From Draconibacterium sediminis (lineage in GTDB: Bacteria > Bacteroidota > Bacteroidia > Bacteroidales > Prolixibacteraceae), in the NCBI RefSeq assembly GCF_000949475.1, contig NZ_JRHC01000004.1:1-64000 (forward strand): 64,000 nt of DNA, written 5' to 3'. Made by a program: the position numbers and the translations under genes. Positions 27,588-36,405 of the stretch are shown in pieces. Every line of letters starts with the position of its first letter. The first letter of the stretch is position 1. The notes beneath the pieces are model-generated. The model did not search any database and had not been told where the DNA came from. It saw nothing but the letters and a program-made list of their open reading frames with translations.

Positions 27588-28248
27588 AATAAAAAAGGCA
27601 TTCGAATCGAACGATAAAAAAACATCGTTCGCCGGGAAGGAGCAAATGTGGAGCCGCCTTGATTCGGAATTGAGCGGACGAAAAGGAGTGGCCGCATTCT
27701 GGAGAATCGCTGCAGTTTTTCTGGGTTTATTGCTCACGTTGGGCGTTATGGCGTCACTAAACAGCCGGGTCAAACAACGTGCTGAAATGGAAAATGTAAA
27801 GCACGAAATCACACGATTGCAATTATTGGTCGACTCGTTACAAACCTTGCCTACACAAGTAAGAACCGAAGTGCAAGTGGTTGAAAAGGAAAAAGTGGTT
27901 TATCGCGACAGGGTGGTGGAAAACAATGTTCAAGATGAAACTATTAAGTGGCAGCAGAATTATCAGCAGGCCATGGATTCAATGCAAACAATTCAAAACC
28001 TAAATGCTGCTTTGAAAGCCGAGATAGGGACGTTAAATAAAGAACTAATTGCTTTAAAAAACCAGGCAGAATCGGAAAGCCCGGAGCCTTCTCAGTCAAC
28101 AAATCCTTTTGAGCTAAAAAGCGAGCGCGTAGAACTGGGGCCTCAACAAAAACCATCGCTTAAATCGCCGGAGATGGAAATGAAAGTATTTCAGAAAAAC
28201 TTTATCGAGAACAGAAATAACCTGAACAGTACAATTTTCAAAAAGTAA
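27568..28248 (+). CDS. Putative anti-sigma factor: single-pass membrane protein with periplasmic coiled coil
   Basis: This 226-residue protein has a cytoplasmic N-terminus of ~42 residues (MDKLEHRIKKAFESND, with MWSRLDSEL), one membrane helix at about 43-63 (FWRIAAVFLGLLLTLGVMAS) and a periplasmic segment dominated by a coiled coil (about 70-175). The ATG at 27568 overlaps the sigma gene by 20 bp, indicating coupled translation; longer upstream codons run in the shadow of the sigma gene. Layout and coupling suggest it binds and restrains the sigma factor; no known anti-sigma domain is recognised by eye. Confidence 0.75.
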   Translation: MDKLEHRIKKAFESNDKKTSFAGKEQMWSRLDSELSGRKGVAAFWRIAAVFLGLLLTLGVMASLNSRVKQRAEMENVKHEITRLQLLVDSLQTLPTQVRTEVQVVEKEKVVYRDRVVENNVQDETIKWQQNYQQAMDSMQTIQNLNAALKAEIGTLNKELIALKNQAESESPEPSQSTNPFELKSERVELGPQQKPSLKSPEMEMKVFQKNFIENRNNLNSTIFKK

Positions 28249-28271
28249 ACAACAATTACAATTAAAGAACC

Positions 28272-29297
28272 ATGAAAACAATTATCTCAATTTTTCTTTT
28301 TCTAAGCCTTGCACTTTCAACATCAGCCATGGATGGCTATTTTAAAGCCGATACGGTAAGATACAAGTTCGATAAAATGCTGATTGAGGTGGCCAGCACC
28401 AATGCCCTGAATAAAACACCACACAAAATGAGTATGCAGGGCAGGGTAGAACAGATTCAGAAAGTACTTGCAGAAATGACTGTTGTACCGCCGGCCGATG
28501 ATGAAATGATCACGATATCATTTCGCGATCAGGGCGAAGATATGTGGGTGTGGAATTTCAAAGAGATTGAGTTGTCGCGCAGCAAAAGGAACACCAAAAG
28601 CCTGGTTGTTTTCGATGATGGAAGCACTTTTGAAAAGGATTTCGGACGTTACTGCATTTACTTTTCGTACCGCGCCATGGAAATGAAAATCTTTGTCGAC
28701 GATCTGGATGATCTTGACTTTTTCCTCTCCGATGAATTTGAAAAGAAGGGGCAGCAAAGCGAGGATTTCCTGAAAATGGAATTTGGCGAGAAATACAAGA
28801 AAGGGATTATTGCCTGGCTGGACTTACGTGGCGACGAAGTGAAAGCTAATTATCAGAACAACAATAAAAATCTTGATATGCTTATCATTTCAGGAGGAAT
28901 CGGTTCGGGCTGGATCAAAAACACCTTTGTTTCTGATATTAATTTCAGGCTGGGAGTGTCGTTTAGTAAAAAAGGAGTATTCAAAAATTTGTACGCTGTT
29001 GATTACAACATGATGTATGATTTTTCGGAATCGAACGAAAACAAGTTTTTTGAACTCAACCACTTTCTTTCATTGGCCTGGGAACACAATTTCTCGGATG
29101 TTACAGGGCAGGACAAATGGTACGGTTTTTCGGTGGGTTACCTGGTGAAACGGAATAACGACTTTTTTATGGACAACACTTTTAGAGTGTCGGTCAATAA
29201 AAAGATCAACAATACATTTATGATTAAACCTGAACTTTATTTTAACGACTTCTTTAAAAATGTATATCCGGGAATCCGTTTGTCGGTGGCATTTTAA
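28272..29297 (+). CDS. Hypothetical exported protein, probable outer-membrane beta-barrel
   Basis: This 341-residue protein has a signal peptide (MKTIISIFLFLSLALSTSA, cleavage near residue 19). Its N-terminal half is soluble and charged; the C-terminal half (from about residue 195) alternates polar and hydrophobic residues as barrel strands do and ends in LSVAF with a terminal Phe, as outer-membrane proteins commonly do. I recognise no family. It lies 23 bp after the putative anti-sigma gene, so it may be the regulated output or the signal sensor of this sigma module (inference). Confidence 0.65.
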   Translation: MKTIISIFLFLSLALSTSAMDGYFKADTVRYKFDKMLIEVASTNALNKTPHKMSMQGRVEQIQKVLAEMTVVPPADDEMITISFRDQGEDMWVWNFKEIELSRSKRNTKSLVVFDDGSTFEKDFGRYCIYFSYRAMEMKIFVDDLDDLDFFLSDEFEKKGQQSEDFLKMEFGEKYKKGIIAWLDLRGDEVKANYQNNNKNLDMLIISGGIGSGWIKNTFVSDINFRLGVSFSKKGVFKNLYAVDYNMMYDFSESNENKFFELNHFLSLAWEHNFSDVTGQDKWYGFSVGYLVKRNNDFFMDNTFRVSVNKKINNTFMIKPELYFNDFFKNVYPGIRLSVAF

Positions 29298-29314
29298 AAA
29301 ATAAAGGAATGTAC

Positions 29315-31207
29315 TTAGTTCGTTTGTTTGAAATGAATAGCTAAGCCTGAATTCGCGCCAATATCAAAACTCAAGATGGAATCATAACGCATTTTCTGAT
29401 GATCGATTCTAACTTTTGTTGCAACTTCAGCATCCGGATCATGCGAGTAAATTAAGGTTTCATAATTTTTGCCTGGCTCAAGAAATGATAAGTCCAGTTG
29501 GACGGTGTGCGGAACATTCCCTGTGAGTGAACCCAAATACCAGTCGTTACCGGATTTGCGTGCCAGCGTGGCATATGCTCCGATTTCACCTTCCAGTACT
29601 CTTGTTTCGTCCCAAACAGTGGGCATATTTTTAAAGAATTCCAGTTCCGGGGTAATCTCAATATAATCCTTGGCTCCGGGAACGCCGCCAATCACTTCAG
29701 ATGAATTGGGTGGCCGGTCATACCAGAACAGAAATTGCCAGGGGCTGTACATCATTACTGCTTTTGCCAGCTGCGAAACATGGCCGCCCATTTTTTCAGT
29801 AACACGTGGAGCAAAGTAACAGATGGTGTTGTCGGCAGCACCGGCAAGCATGCGGGTAAAAAGTGTGGTTAAAGTATGCTGATTGTCCGGGCTTTCTTCG
29901 TCGCCGCGGATACCTTCCTGGGTCATAAGATTGGGGTAAGTGCGTGAAAACCCGGTGGGACGGTATTCATCGTGAATGTCCACCATAAGTTGGTTATCCG
30001 CTGCTTTTTTTACGGCCTCGTGTAACCAAGTGGTCCATTCCTGAGAACCCACTTGAACAAAACCATATTTTACGCCTTTCACGCCCCACGATTTGTACAG
30101 CGGCAGTATTTCGTCAAGTTGTTTTTCCAGCGCCCGGCGGTTTACATAAAGAATAATTCCTATTCCTTTGGAATTGGCATAATTGATGATCTTATGCAAC
30201 TCCAATGGGCCGGGAGAGCGTTTTGGATCAACGGTAATGGTGCTGGCATCCGAGCTGTCGTCGTATTCAAAACCGTACCAGCCGGCATCAAATTCAACGT
30301 ATTGCAGCCCGTTCTCTGCAGCAAAATCCACACAGGCCATTCCGCCTTGGGTGGTGAGCGTAACTTCGCGAATTACTTTCCCCGGTTTAATCCACGAAAA
30401 ATCTTCAATAGCACACGGATCATTCAGGTTTTGCAGAAAGTAGTTGTGCTCCAGCAATTCTCCGGGAGAATCACCGGTCATAATAGTTCGCCAGGGAGTG
30501 GTGTAGGGCAATTTCACTGTTGGGTTATCGTGTAAGGTGGCGACCAGTGAATTGGCTCGCTCGCCAGCCTGTAGTTTCATGCGCGAGAAATCGACAAGTT
30601 TTGCCTCGCCAAGTGCTACAAATTTTTCATCGGCTTCCACCACCAGCGGACGTTCAGCCGGACTGGTGATCTCGCTGATGGGAACCTTCCGGTATTCCGA
30701 TTGTGCCCGGTCGGAAACCCAGCCATTGTAATTTTTACTAAAACAGAATTCGGTGAGTTCTTGCTGAATTGTTACCGACTCTGTATTTACTTGTGAGAGT
30801 AATGTATATTGAAATGCAATACCTTCGTTATATGCGCGAACCGTGAGCTCCATTTCACGTTTCGGTTCAACGGTTTCTTTCAGGTGAATAATGGCCTGAT
30901 GGTATGTGTCCGGAATTTCTGCACGCTCACCGTAAACCGGTTTCCAGCTTTGGTTGACATGCAATTCAGAAGAGGAAACAATTTTCATGTTCCGGCCTAA
31001 TGTAGGTGCATTTTCAAATGCAAAGCCCAGCTTTGATTTTTGGATTAACGGAGTTCCCTCCGATTCAACTGAATAGACAACAAAAGCTGTGTCGTTGGCA
31101 GTGATGCTTATTTTTAGCTTTCCGTCGGGACTTTGAAGAACGACAGAGTTAGAGTGATTACAGGCAAAAAGTACAAGCGAAAGAAAAATGAGACTTAGGT
31201 TTTTCAT
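29315..31207 (-). CDS. GH97 family glycoside hydrolase, lipoprotein
   Basis: This 630-residue protein begins with a lipoprotein signal (lipobox LFAC, Cys16) and has the GH97 layout: N-terminal beta-sandwich (about 20-270), a catalytic barrel (about 280-540), then a beta domain. Key segments are VEFDAGWYG, GVKGVKYGFVQVGSQEW, MVDIHDEYRPTGFSRTYPN and EGIRGDEE. At about residue 381 a Gly (KYG) stands where retaining members have the Asp nucleophile (KVD), as in inverting SusB-like alpha-glucosidases, so an inverting alpha-glucoside hydrolase is likely. It is not beside a SusC/SusD pair and converges with the barrel-protein gene. Confidence 0.88.
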   Translation of the reverse strand: MKNLSLIFLSLVLFACNHSNSVVLQSPDGKLKISITANDTAFVVYSVESEGTPLIQKSKLGFAFENAPTLGRNMKIVSSSELHVNQSWKPVYGERAEIPDTYHQAIIHLKETVEPKREMELTVRAYNEGIAFQYTLLSQVNTESVTIQQELTEFCFSKNYNGWVSDRAQSEYRKVPISEITSPAERPLVVEADEKFVALGEAKLVDFSRMKLQAGERANSLVATLHDNPTVKLPYTTPWRTIMTGDSPGELLEHNYFLQNLNDPCAIEDFSWIKPGKVIREVTLTTQGGMACVDFAAENGLQYVEFDAGWYGFEYDDSSDASTITVDPKRSPGPLELHKIINYANSKGIGIILYVNRRALEKQLDEILPLYKSWGVKGVKYGFVQVGSQEWTTWLHEAVKKAADNQLMVDIHDEYRPTGFSRTYPNLMTQEGIRGDEESPDNQHTLTTLFTRMLAGAADNTICYFAPRVTEKMGGHVSQLAKAVMMYSPWQFLFWYDRPPNSSEVIGGVPGAKDYIEITPELEFFKNMPTVWDETRVLEGEIGAYATLARKSGNDWYLGSLTGNVPHTVQLDLSFLEPGKNYETLIYSHDPDAEVATKVRIDHQKMRYDSILSFDIGANSGLAIHFKQTN

Positions 31208-31286
31208 GGTTTAGTTCCGTTAATTACCCAAATATCACAATTGTTGGCGAGAAAGTAAGGGAGTCTTCAATAAAAAAGTTCAAAAC

Positions 31287-31323
31287 GTGATAGTATGAAT
31301 GCTTGTTATGCTTTCACTGATTT
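31287..31323. repeat. Second, diverged copy of the rnhB-side palindrome
   Basis: GTGATAGTATGA at 31287-31298 and ATGCTTTCACTGATTTA at 31308-31323 repeat the outer parts of the palindrome at 26937-26975. The stem is imperfect. It spans the psd stop codon (31314-31316), and on the minus strand is followed by a T-rich stretch, so it may serve as the psd terminator. Confidence 0.5.
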
Positions 31324-32282
31324 ATAGCAGAAGCAATTTTTTCGCCAACCTTAACGGTGGTTTCCATGCCTTTTTTCATATTCTCGATCAGGTCGGCATC
31401 AAACGTGATCGTTCCTTTTTCGAACAGCAAAACCAGTGTTGATCCGCCAAAAGCAAAGTAACCTTTCTCATCTCCTTTATTCACCTTGCTATTTGCCTCG
31501 TAAGTTTGAATAATACTTCCCACCATGGTCGCGCCCACGTCTACGATCATAATATCACCAAAGTCTTCGGTTGAAAGTGTACAGTGTTCGCGTTTATTTT
31601 CACAGAAAATTTTCAGACTTCCGCGCAAGGCCAGTGGCGAAACCGAATAATAGTGGCCATTAATTTTATGCGATTCAGAAGCCTTGCCCGATGCCGGGAA
31701 ATGATAACGGTGATAATCGGCCGGAGCCAAACGAACAATTGCCATTGCTCCTGCTTCGTATTTTTTTGACAGGCTTTCATCGCCAAGGAAAGTTGGCAGG
31801 TTGAATTCAGAACCTTTAATAAAAAACGACGGGATATCGTTCATCGCTTGAAAGGCCAGAATTTTACCATCTGCCGGAGAAACAACACCTTCTTCCAGAG
31901 GGCGGGCTCCCGGTTTTAGCTTGCGATAGAAAAAGTCATTAAAGCTTTTGAAATGCTGAATATTACTGATTTCGCATTCGTTTAAATTAATGCGGTGCTC
32001 GTTAACAAATTTCGGGATACGTTTAGCCGAAAGCCTGGAATTCATATACCAGCCGCCCATTGCCGAAACAATTTTGCGTTTAAACAACAAATTCAGGGCA
32101 GCTTTCCCGCTTCCCGATGCGTACAACCATTTCAGCATTCTTTCGCCGGGAACATTTTCGGTTTTAACTTCCCCGCTTGCTCTTTCTATATATTTTATGG
32201 TTTCCATTTTGTTATCCGGCTCCACTTCTTTTTGGCAAGAAATAAAAGTAAAAAGAAGCAGGACCAAACTTAGACGTTTCAT
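31314..32282 (-). CDS. psd: Phosphatidylserine decarboxylase with apparent lipoprotein signal
   Basis: This 322-residue proenzyme would make phosphatidylethanolamine from phosphatidylserine. Family features: FNDFFYRKLKPGARP, VVSPADGKI, RLAPADYHRYHFP, and the self-cleavage motif G-G-S281-T, where Ser becomes the pyruvoyl group. The odd part is the N-terminus: MKRLSLVLLLFTFISCQKE looks like a complete lipoprotein signal with Cys16. An internal ATG at 32207 would instead give METIKYIERASGE, a normal cytosolic-type psd start (297 residues). The longer start lies 6 bp after the rnhA stop, which supports its use. Both readings are possible; the signal is too regular to ignore. Confidence 0.88.
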   Translation of the reverse strand: MKRLSLVLLLFTFISCQKEVEPDNKMETIKYIERASGEVKTENVPGERMLKWLYASGSGKAALNLLFKRKIVSAMGGWYMNSRLSAKRIPKFVNEHRINLNECEISNIQHFKSFNDFFYRKLKPGARPLEEGVVSPADGKILAFQAMNDIPSFFIKGSEFNLPTFLGDESLSKKYEAGAMAIVRLAPADYHRYHFPASGKASESHKINGHYYSVSPLALRGSLKIFCENKREHCTLSTEDFGDIMIVDVGATMVGSIIQTYEANSKVNKGDEKGYFAFGGSTLVLLFEKGTITFDADLIENMKKGMETTVKVGEKIASAINQ

Positions 32283-32288
32283 TTCAAA

Positions 32289-32750
32289 TTATTCCGGTTT
32301 ATAACCTTCGTCAACTAAAAGATTCGGCTTCATCGATGCTTCAACGGCCAGTTCATCACAACGCTCGTTAAGCGGGTTGTTGGCGTGGCCTTTCACCCAA
32401 ACAAACTTAACAATGTGCTTTTTATAAATCTCGAGAAAACGCATCCAAAGGTCGGGATTTTTTTTGCCTTTAAAACGTTTCTTCACCCAATTAAACACCC
32501 ATCCTTTTTCAACCGCATCGGCAACATATTTCGAGTCGGTGTAAACGGTAACATCGCAGCCTTCAATCTTCAGCGATTCCAATGCTACAATTACCGCCAG
32601 CAACTCCATCCGGTTATTGGTGGTTAGTTTATAGCCTTCCGAAAGTTCTTTGCGGTGAGGACCGGAAAGCATCACAATTCCGTAGCCTCCGTTTCCCGGA
32701 TTTCCGCGCGCTGCACCATCGGTATATATCGTAATTTTTGGACGAGCCAT
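32289..32750 (-). CDS. rnhA: Ribonuclease HI
   Basis: This 153-residue enzyme degrades RNA in RNA-DNA hybrids. It starts MARPKITIYTDGAARGNPGNGGYG with the first catalytic Asp at residue 10, and has NRMELLAV with the catalytic Glu, YTDSKYV with the next Asp, and FVWVKGHANNPLNERCDELA. Length is typical. It lies 6 bp upstream of psd on the same strand. A TATTTTG box on the minus strand near 32773-32779, with TTTG 20 bp further upstream, may be its promoter. Confidence 0.96.
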   Translation of the reverse strand: MARPKITIYTDGAARGNPGNGGYGIVMLSGPHRKELSEGYKLTTNNRMELLAVIVALESLKIEGCDVTVYTDSKYVADAVEKGWVFNWVKKRFKGKKNPDLWMRFLEIYKKHIVKFVWVKGHANNPLNERCDELAVEASMKPNLLVDEGYKPE

Positions 32751-32856
32751 TTGTTGATTTGTATTTTGATTACAAAATAGGGAGTATTCTTTTTAATAAA
32801 CAAACTTTGTTTTTGTTTGTCTCATTGCTCAATACTCATAATCTCATATCTGATAA

Positions 32857-32888
32857 ACAAAAAACCCCGCCAAAATTGACGAGGTTTT
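32857..32888 (-). terminator. Intrinsic terminator after the S46 peptidase gene
   Basis: On the minus strand AAAACCTCGTC pairs with GGCGGGGTTTT (plus positions 32878-32888 and 32861-32871), with wobbles, followed by T residues. It lies 22 bp past the peptidase stop. Confidence 0.7.
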
Positions 32889-32909
32889 CGTTGAATATCT
32901 TGAATTCGC

Positions 32910-35066
32910 TTAGCGAATAATTGTCATTTCATCGATCAGGTTTTGTGCTCCGGCATAAATATCAACTACCCAAAGTACAAAACGAATGTCAACGTTAATA
33001 CAACGTTGCAGGTTTTCTTCAAAATCAAGGTCGCCACTCATTGCTTCCCAGTTTCCGTCGAAAGCAATACCGATCAGCTCGCCTTTTCCGTTAATAACAG
33101 GACTTCCCGAGTTTCCGCCGGTGATGTCGTTATCGGTGATAAAACAAGTACGAAGTTTACCATCTTCGTCAGCATACTGACCAAAGTTTTCATCCAACAA
33201 CAGTTCTTTCATTCGTTTTGGAACGTCGAACTCGTAATCGCCCGGAATTTCTTTTTCCAGGTAACCATCGGTTGTTGTGTAGTATTTGTACGTTACGCCA
33301 TCGCGTGGATCGTATGGCATTACAGTTCCGTAAGTTAAACGCATGGTTGAGTTGGCATCCGGGTAGAATTTCTTGTCAGGCTGCATTTCCATCAAGCCGG
33401 CAACAAACAACCTTCTTCCTTTTAGCAACTTCTCGTCACCTTCTCTTAAACTCATCGATGTGGCACGGTACATATCAAAAATATCAACAGCTGCCTGGAA
33501 AACCATGTCTTTCTGCAGTGTTTTTAACGAAGGATTTTCGAGGAAAGCAGTTAACTCTTCCTGGTTGTCGAAAATCGATTTTTTAAACATTTTTTCGGTG
33601 TACTTCGCGTAATCGCCCTTGTATTTGTTCTGAATTTCAGAGTAGAAAGACGGGTAATAGCTTGACGAAACATTTTCAGCATAGATCTTCATCAGTGCAG
33701 CAACAATTTTTTCATCGGTAGCAGCATCGTAATCTTTATAGAAAGCATCCAGTGATTCTTCCAGTCTGCCGGCAAAGGCTTCAATTTTGTCTTTGTTCTC
33801 TTCCGGTTTCTCCAACAGGTCGGCCAATTGGCTGGCGCGGTAGGCAAACATAAAAATCTCTGGTCCGCGCAACAAGGCCTCGGCAGCAAACTCCATTGCT
33901 TTTTCAGCCTCTACATTTTCGTACGATCCTTCAATTAACGGAAGAGCTTCTCCGTATTTTGCTTTTCTGTCGGCATTGGCATTTACCCAATTGGTAAATT
34001 TATTTTCCAATTCCTGTTTTTGTGCAATAATGCCCAGTTTTGTCAATGCTTCGTTTTGGCCAATTGCATTTTTGTAGTAGTTGGCGCTGCGTGCGTGTTT
34101 CGATGCATACTGGATTTTTGCTTTTTGGCTGGTAGCCATATAGTCGGCAATTATGTCCAGTTTTTTCTCGCGAACCAAAATACGGGCAGTGTTTGTTACT
34201 TTCATGGTGTAGTCAATTCCCCACGATGTTTTGTAACGGTTGGTGCTTCCCGGGTAACCAAATACCATGGCAAAGTCGCCTTCGTCAACACCTTTAAGCG
34301 AAATTGGCAGGTGGTGTTTTGGCTGGTAAGGCACATTGTCTTCCGAGTATTCTGCAGGAGTTCCGTCAGGAGCGCAATACACGCGGAACATCGAAAAATC
34401 GTTGGTATGGCGTGGCCACATCCAGTTGTCGGTGTCGCCACCAAATTTACCCAATGCTTGCGGAGGTGCTCCTACCAAACGAACATCTTTAAATGTTTCG
34501 GTAACAAACAGGAAGTATTGGTTGGCTTTAAAAAAGTCTCTGATGTAAACCTCGTAGTGCGAATCGCCTTTTGCTTCTTTTTCCAGCTGACGAACTACCT
34601 GGTCGATTTTGTTGTTTCTTTCGCTTTCACTCATTTCGTCGGTAATGTCGGCCAAAACCTTAGCCGTTACATCTTCAACCGAAATAAGGAAAGTAACTGT
34701 TTTGCCCGGGTTCGGAAGTTCTTCTTCTTTCGAACGGGCCCAAAAACCATCCTGCAGGTAATCGTGTTCAACACTCGAATGTTGCTGAATTTCGCCAAAA
34801 CCGCAGTGGTGGTTGGTTAAAAGCAGACCGTCTTTTGAAATTACTTCAGCAGTACACGATCCACGATCAAGTGCAACAATCGCATCTTTAAGGCTCGATT
34901 GATTGATGCTGTATATATCTTCAGCACTCAATTCGCAGCCCATATCTTGCATGGTTTTAATGTTCAGTTTGTGAATAAGTGAAGGAAGCCACATTCCTTC
35001 TTTTGCAACTGCCGAGCCAATCATTAAGATCGATAAAAGCAGTATCAGATTAAATTTTCTCATCAT
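32910..35066 (-). CDS. S46 family dipeptidyl-peptidase (DPP7-like)
   Basis: This 718-residue exported serine peptidase removes dipeptides from oligopeptides in the periplasm. It has a signal peptide (MRKFNLILLLSILMIGSAVA), catalytic His in LLLTNHHCGFG, Asp in MWPRHTNDFSMFR and nucleophile S653 in GGNSGSP. The residue 18 after the nucleophile is Gly (FDGN); DPP11-type enzymes specific for Asp/Glu have Arg at the matching site, so a DPP7-like preference for hydrophobic P1 residues is expected. ATG ATG at 35066/35063 is chosen: a TTG at 35114 lies upstream of the promoter box at 35098-35105. Such peptidases are typical of peptide-fermenting Bacteroidota. Confidence 0.93.
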   Translation of the reverse strand: MMRKFNLILLLSILMIGSAVAKEGMWLPSLIHKLNIKTMQDMGCELSAEDIYSINQSSLKDAIVALDRGSCTAEVISKDGLLLTNHHCGFGEIQQHSSVEHDYLQDGFWARSKEEELPNPGKTVTFLISVEDVTAKVLADITDEMSESERNNKIDQVVRQLEKEAKGDSHYEVYIRDFFKANQYFLFVTETFKDVRLVGAPPQALGKFGGDTDNWMWPRHTNDFSMFRVYCAPDGTPAEYSEDNVPYQPKHHLPISLKGVDEGDFAMVFGYPGSTNRYKTSWGIDYTMKVTNTARILVREKKLDIIADYMATSQKAKIQYASKHARSANYYKNAIGQNEALTKLGIIAQKQELENKFTNWVNANADRKAKYGEALPLIEGSYENVEAEKAMEFAAEALLRGPEIFMFAYRASQLADLLEKPEENKDKIEAFAGRLEESLDAFYKDYDAATDEKIVAALMKIYAENVSSSYYPSFYSEIQNKYKGDYAKYTEKMFKKSIFDNQEELTAFLENPSLKTLQKDMVFQAAVDIFDMYRATSMSLREGDEKLLKGRRLFVAGLMEMQPDKKFYPDANSTMRLTYGTVMPYDPRDGVTYKYYTTTDGYLEKEIPGDYEFDVPKRMKELLLDENFGQYADEDGKLRTCFITDNDITGGNSGSPVINGKGELIGIAFDGNWEAMSGDLDFEENLQRCINVDIRFVLWVVDIYAGAQNLIDEMTIIR

Positions 35067-35097
35067 GTTATTAATTGTTCTTTTCAAAAAATTTGTG

Positions 35098-35105
35098 CAA
35101 ATATA
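35098..35105 (-). promoter_or_regulatory. Promoter -7 box of the S46 peptidase gene
   Basis: Minus strand TATATTTG (plus CAAATATA), an exact TAnnTTTG match 32 bp before the ATG at 35066. It excludes the longer TTG start at 35114. Confidence 0.6.
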
Positions 35106-35292
35106 GTTTTTCAAAATACTTGTTAACGTGATTTAAATCTCTTTAACAGAAAGACCACACAGATTAATGCAATTCAGTAATCCGAAGCAGTAGTTTTAAC
35201 TTTCCTGTAAATTTTGGTCCGGTTTTGACATTTGTATTTGAAATGCTGTTTGAATTACATGAATTGCACTATATTGAAATTAAAAACTTGTT

Positions 35293-36297
35293 ATGAGCCG
35301 ATTTGCCAGAATTATTATGTGGGTTTTGTTGTGGGGAGCGTTGTTTGTTGCCGTTGCGTATTTTTTACCCAAAACAGTAGTAGTTGAGCGGAGTGCCGAT
35401 ATTCAGGCCCCTGCAAAAACCGTGTATGCACAACTAATTGATTTGCACCAGTGGGATAATTGGTCGCCATGGAAACGAATGGGCGAAAATATGAGTGTAG
35501 AATACATAAACCACGGAGTAGGTGTTGGTGGAGGTTATATTCTGAGAAATGAAAACAAAGAAGGCAGTGGTGCAACCATTGAAATTATTGAGGCGATCCC
35601 CTTAAGCAAAGTAACCGTTTCGCTCGATTTTATGGAGCGGGGAGAAGCTTTAAGCAGTTTTTCGTTAGTAGATAAAAACGAAGGAACCACAATAAACTGG
35701 ACATTAACTTATGATGTTGGTAATAACCCTTTTGCGCGTTGGATCGGGCTGCTGATGAATAAAAGTATGGCAACCGATTTTGACAATGGACTGGTTAAAT
35801 TAAAAGCACTTTGCCAGGTGATTGAGAAGGAGAACGAACAAGTAATCCTGCTTGACGAAGTACCGGAAATGAAATATGCCGGCATTCGTGCAACCGTACC
35901 TTTTATTGAAGTTAGCCGCGATATGAGTGAGATGTACAGCGAAATAAGCAGGTTTCTGGCGCAAAAGGAAATTGAAATGGCCGGAATGCCTTTTGCCCTG
36001 TACCACCTGATGGATGAAGAAAATATTGACCTTGAATGTGGCATCCCGATTGACGCCGACGTTGAAGGAAACAAGCTTGTGAAAGTGGCTGTTTTCCCCG
36101 CAACAACCTGTGCCTGCCTCGATTTTTATGGCGATTACAGCAATTTGCAGGAAGGACATGAAGCGGTGCAAAAGTGGTTAGAAGCACACGGTTTTAACCT
36201 GGCCAGTGCACCCCTGGAAATATACCTTACAGATCCGCAGCAGGAACCCGATCCGGCAAAATGGATCACCCGAATTTGCTATCCTGTTGAACAATAG
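35293..36297 (+). CDS. Membrane-anchored SRPBCC plus GyrI-like effector-binding protein
   Basis: This 334-residue protein has an N-terminal membrane helix (about 7-27), an SRPBCC/START-like ligand-binding domain (about 30-170, with VVERSADIQAPAKTVYAQL and WDNWSPWK) and a GyrI-like effector-binding domain (about 183-330). The combination is known in Bacteroidota, but the ligand and function are not. There is no DNA-binding domain, so it is probably not a regulator by itself. It stands alone between the divergent S46 gene and the M23 gene, which has its own promoter box. Confidence 0.8.
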   Translation: MSRFARIIMWVLLWGALFVAVAYFLPKTVVVERSADIQAPAKTVYAQLIDLHQWDNWSPWKRMGENMSVEYINHGVGVGGGYILRNENKEGSGATIEIIEAIPLSKVTVSLDFMERGEALSSFSLVDKNEGTTINWTLTYDVGNNPFARWIGLLMNKSMATDFDNGLVKLKALCQVIEKENEQVILLDEVPEMKYAGIRATVPFIEVSRDMSEMYSEISRFLAQKEIEMAGMPFALYHLMDEENIDLECGIPIDADVEGNKLVKVAVFPATTCACLDFYGDYSNLQEGHEAVQKWLEAHGFNLASAPLEIYLTDPQQEPDPAKWITRICYPVEQ

Positions 36298-36374
36298 ACA
36301 CAACCTAATTTCTTTTAGTTCTAAATCAATTGGTTAAAAATACCTAAACGGCAGGGCTATGTCTCAATTCTTAC

Positions 36375-36382
36375 TAAATTTG
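36375..36382 (+). promoter_or_regulatory. Promoter -7 box for the M23-dxr-rseP group
   Basis: TAAATTTG, an exact TAnnTTTG match 23 bp before the GTG start of the M23 gene. No clear -33 TTTG is seen. Confidence 0.5.
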
Positions 36383-36405
36383 TAGCCTTAAAAATTTTTT
36401 GGGGA

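Noticed and set aside
34020-34820. 266-codon frame on the plus strand inside the S46 peptidase gene
   Set aside because: Cys/Phe-rich shadow of the peptidase, no homology pattern.
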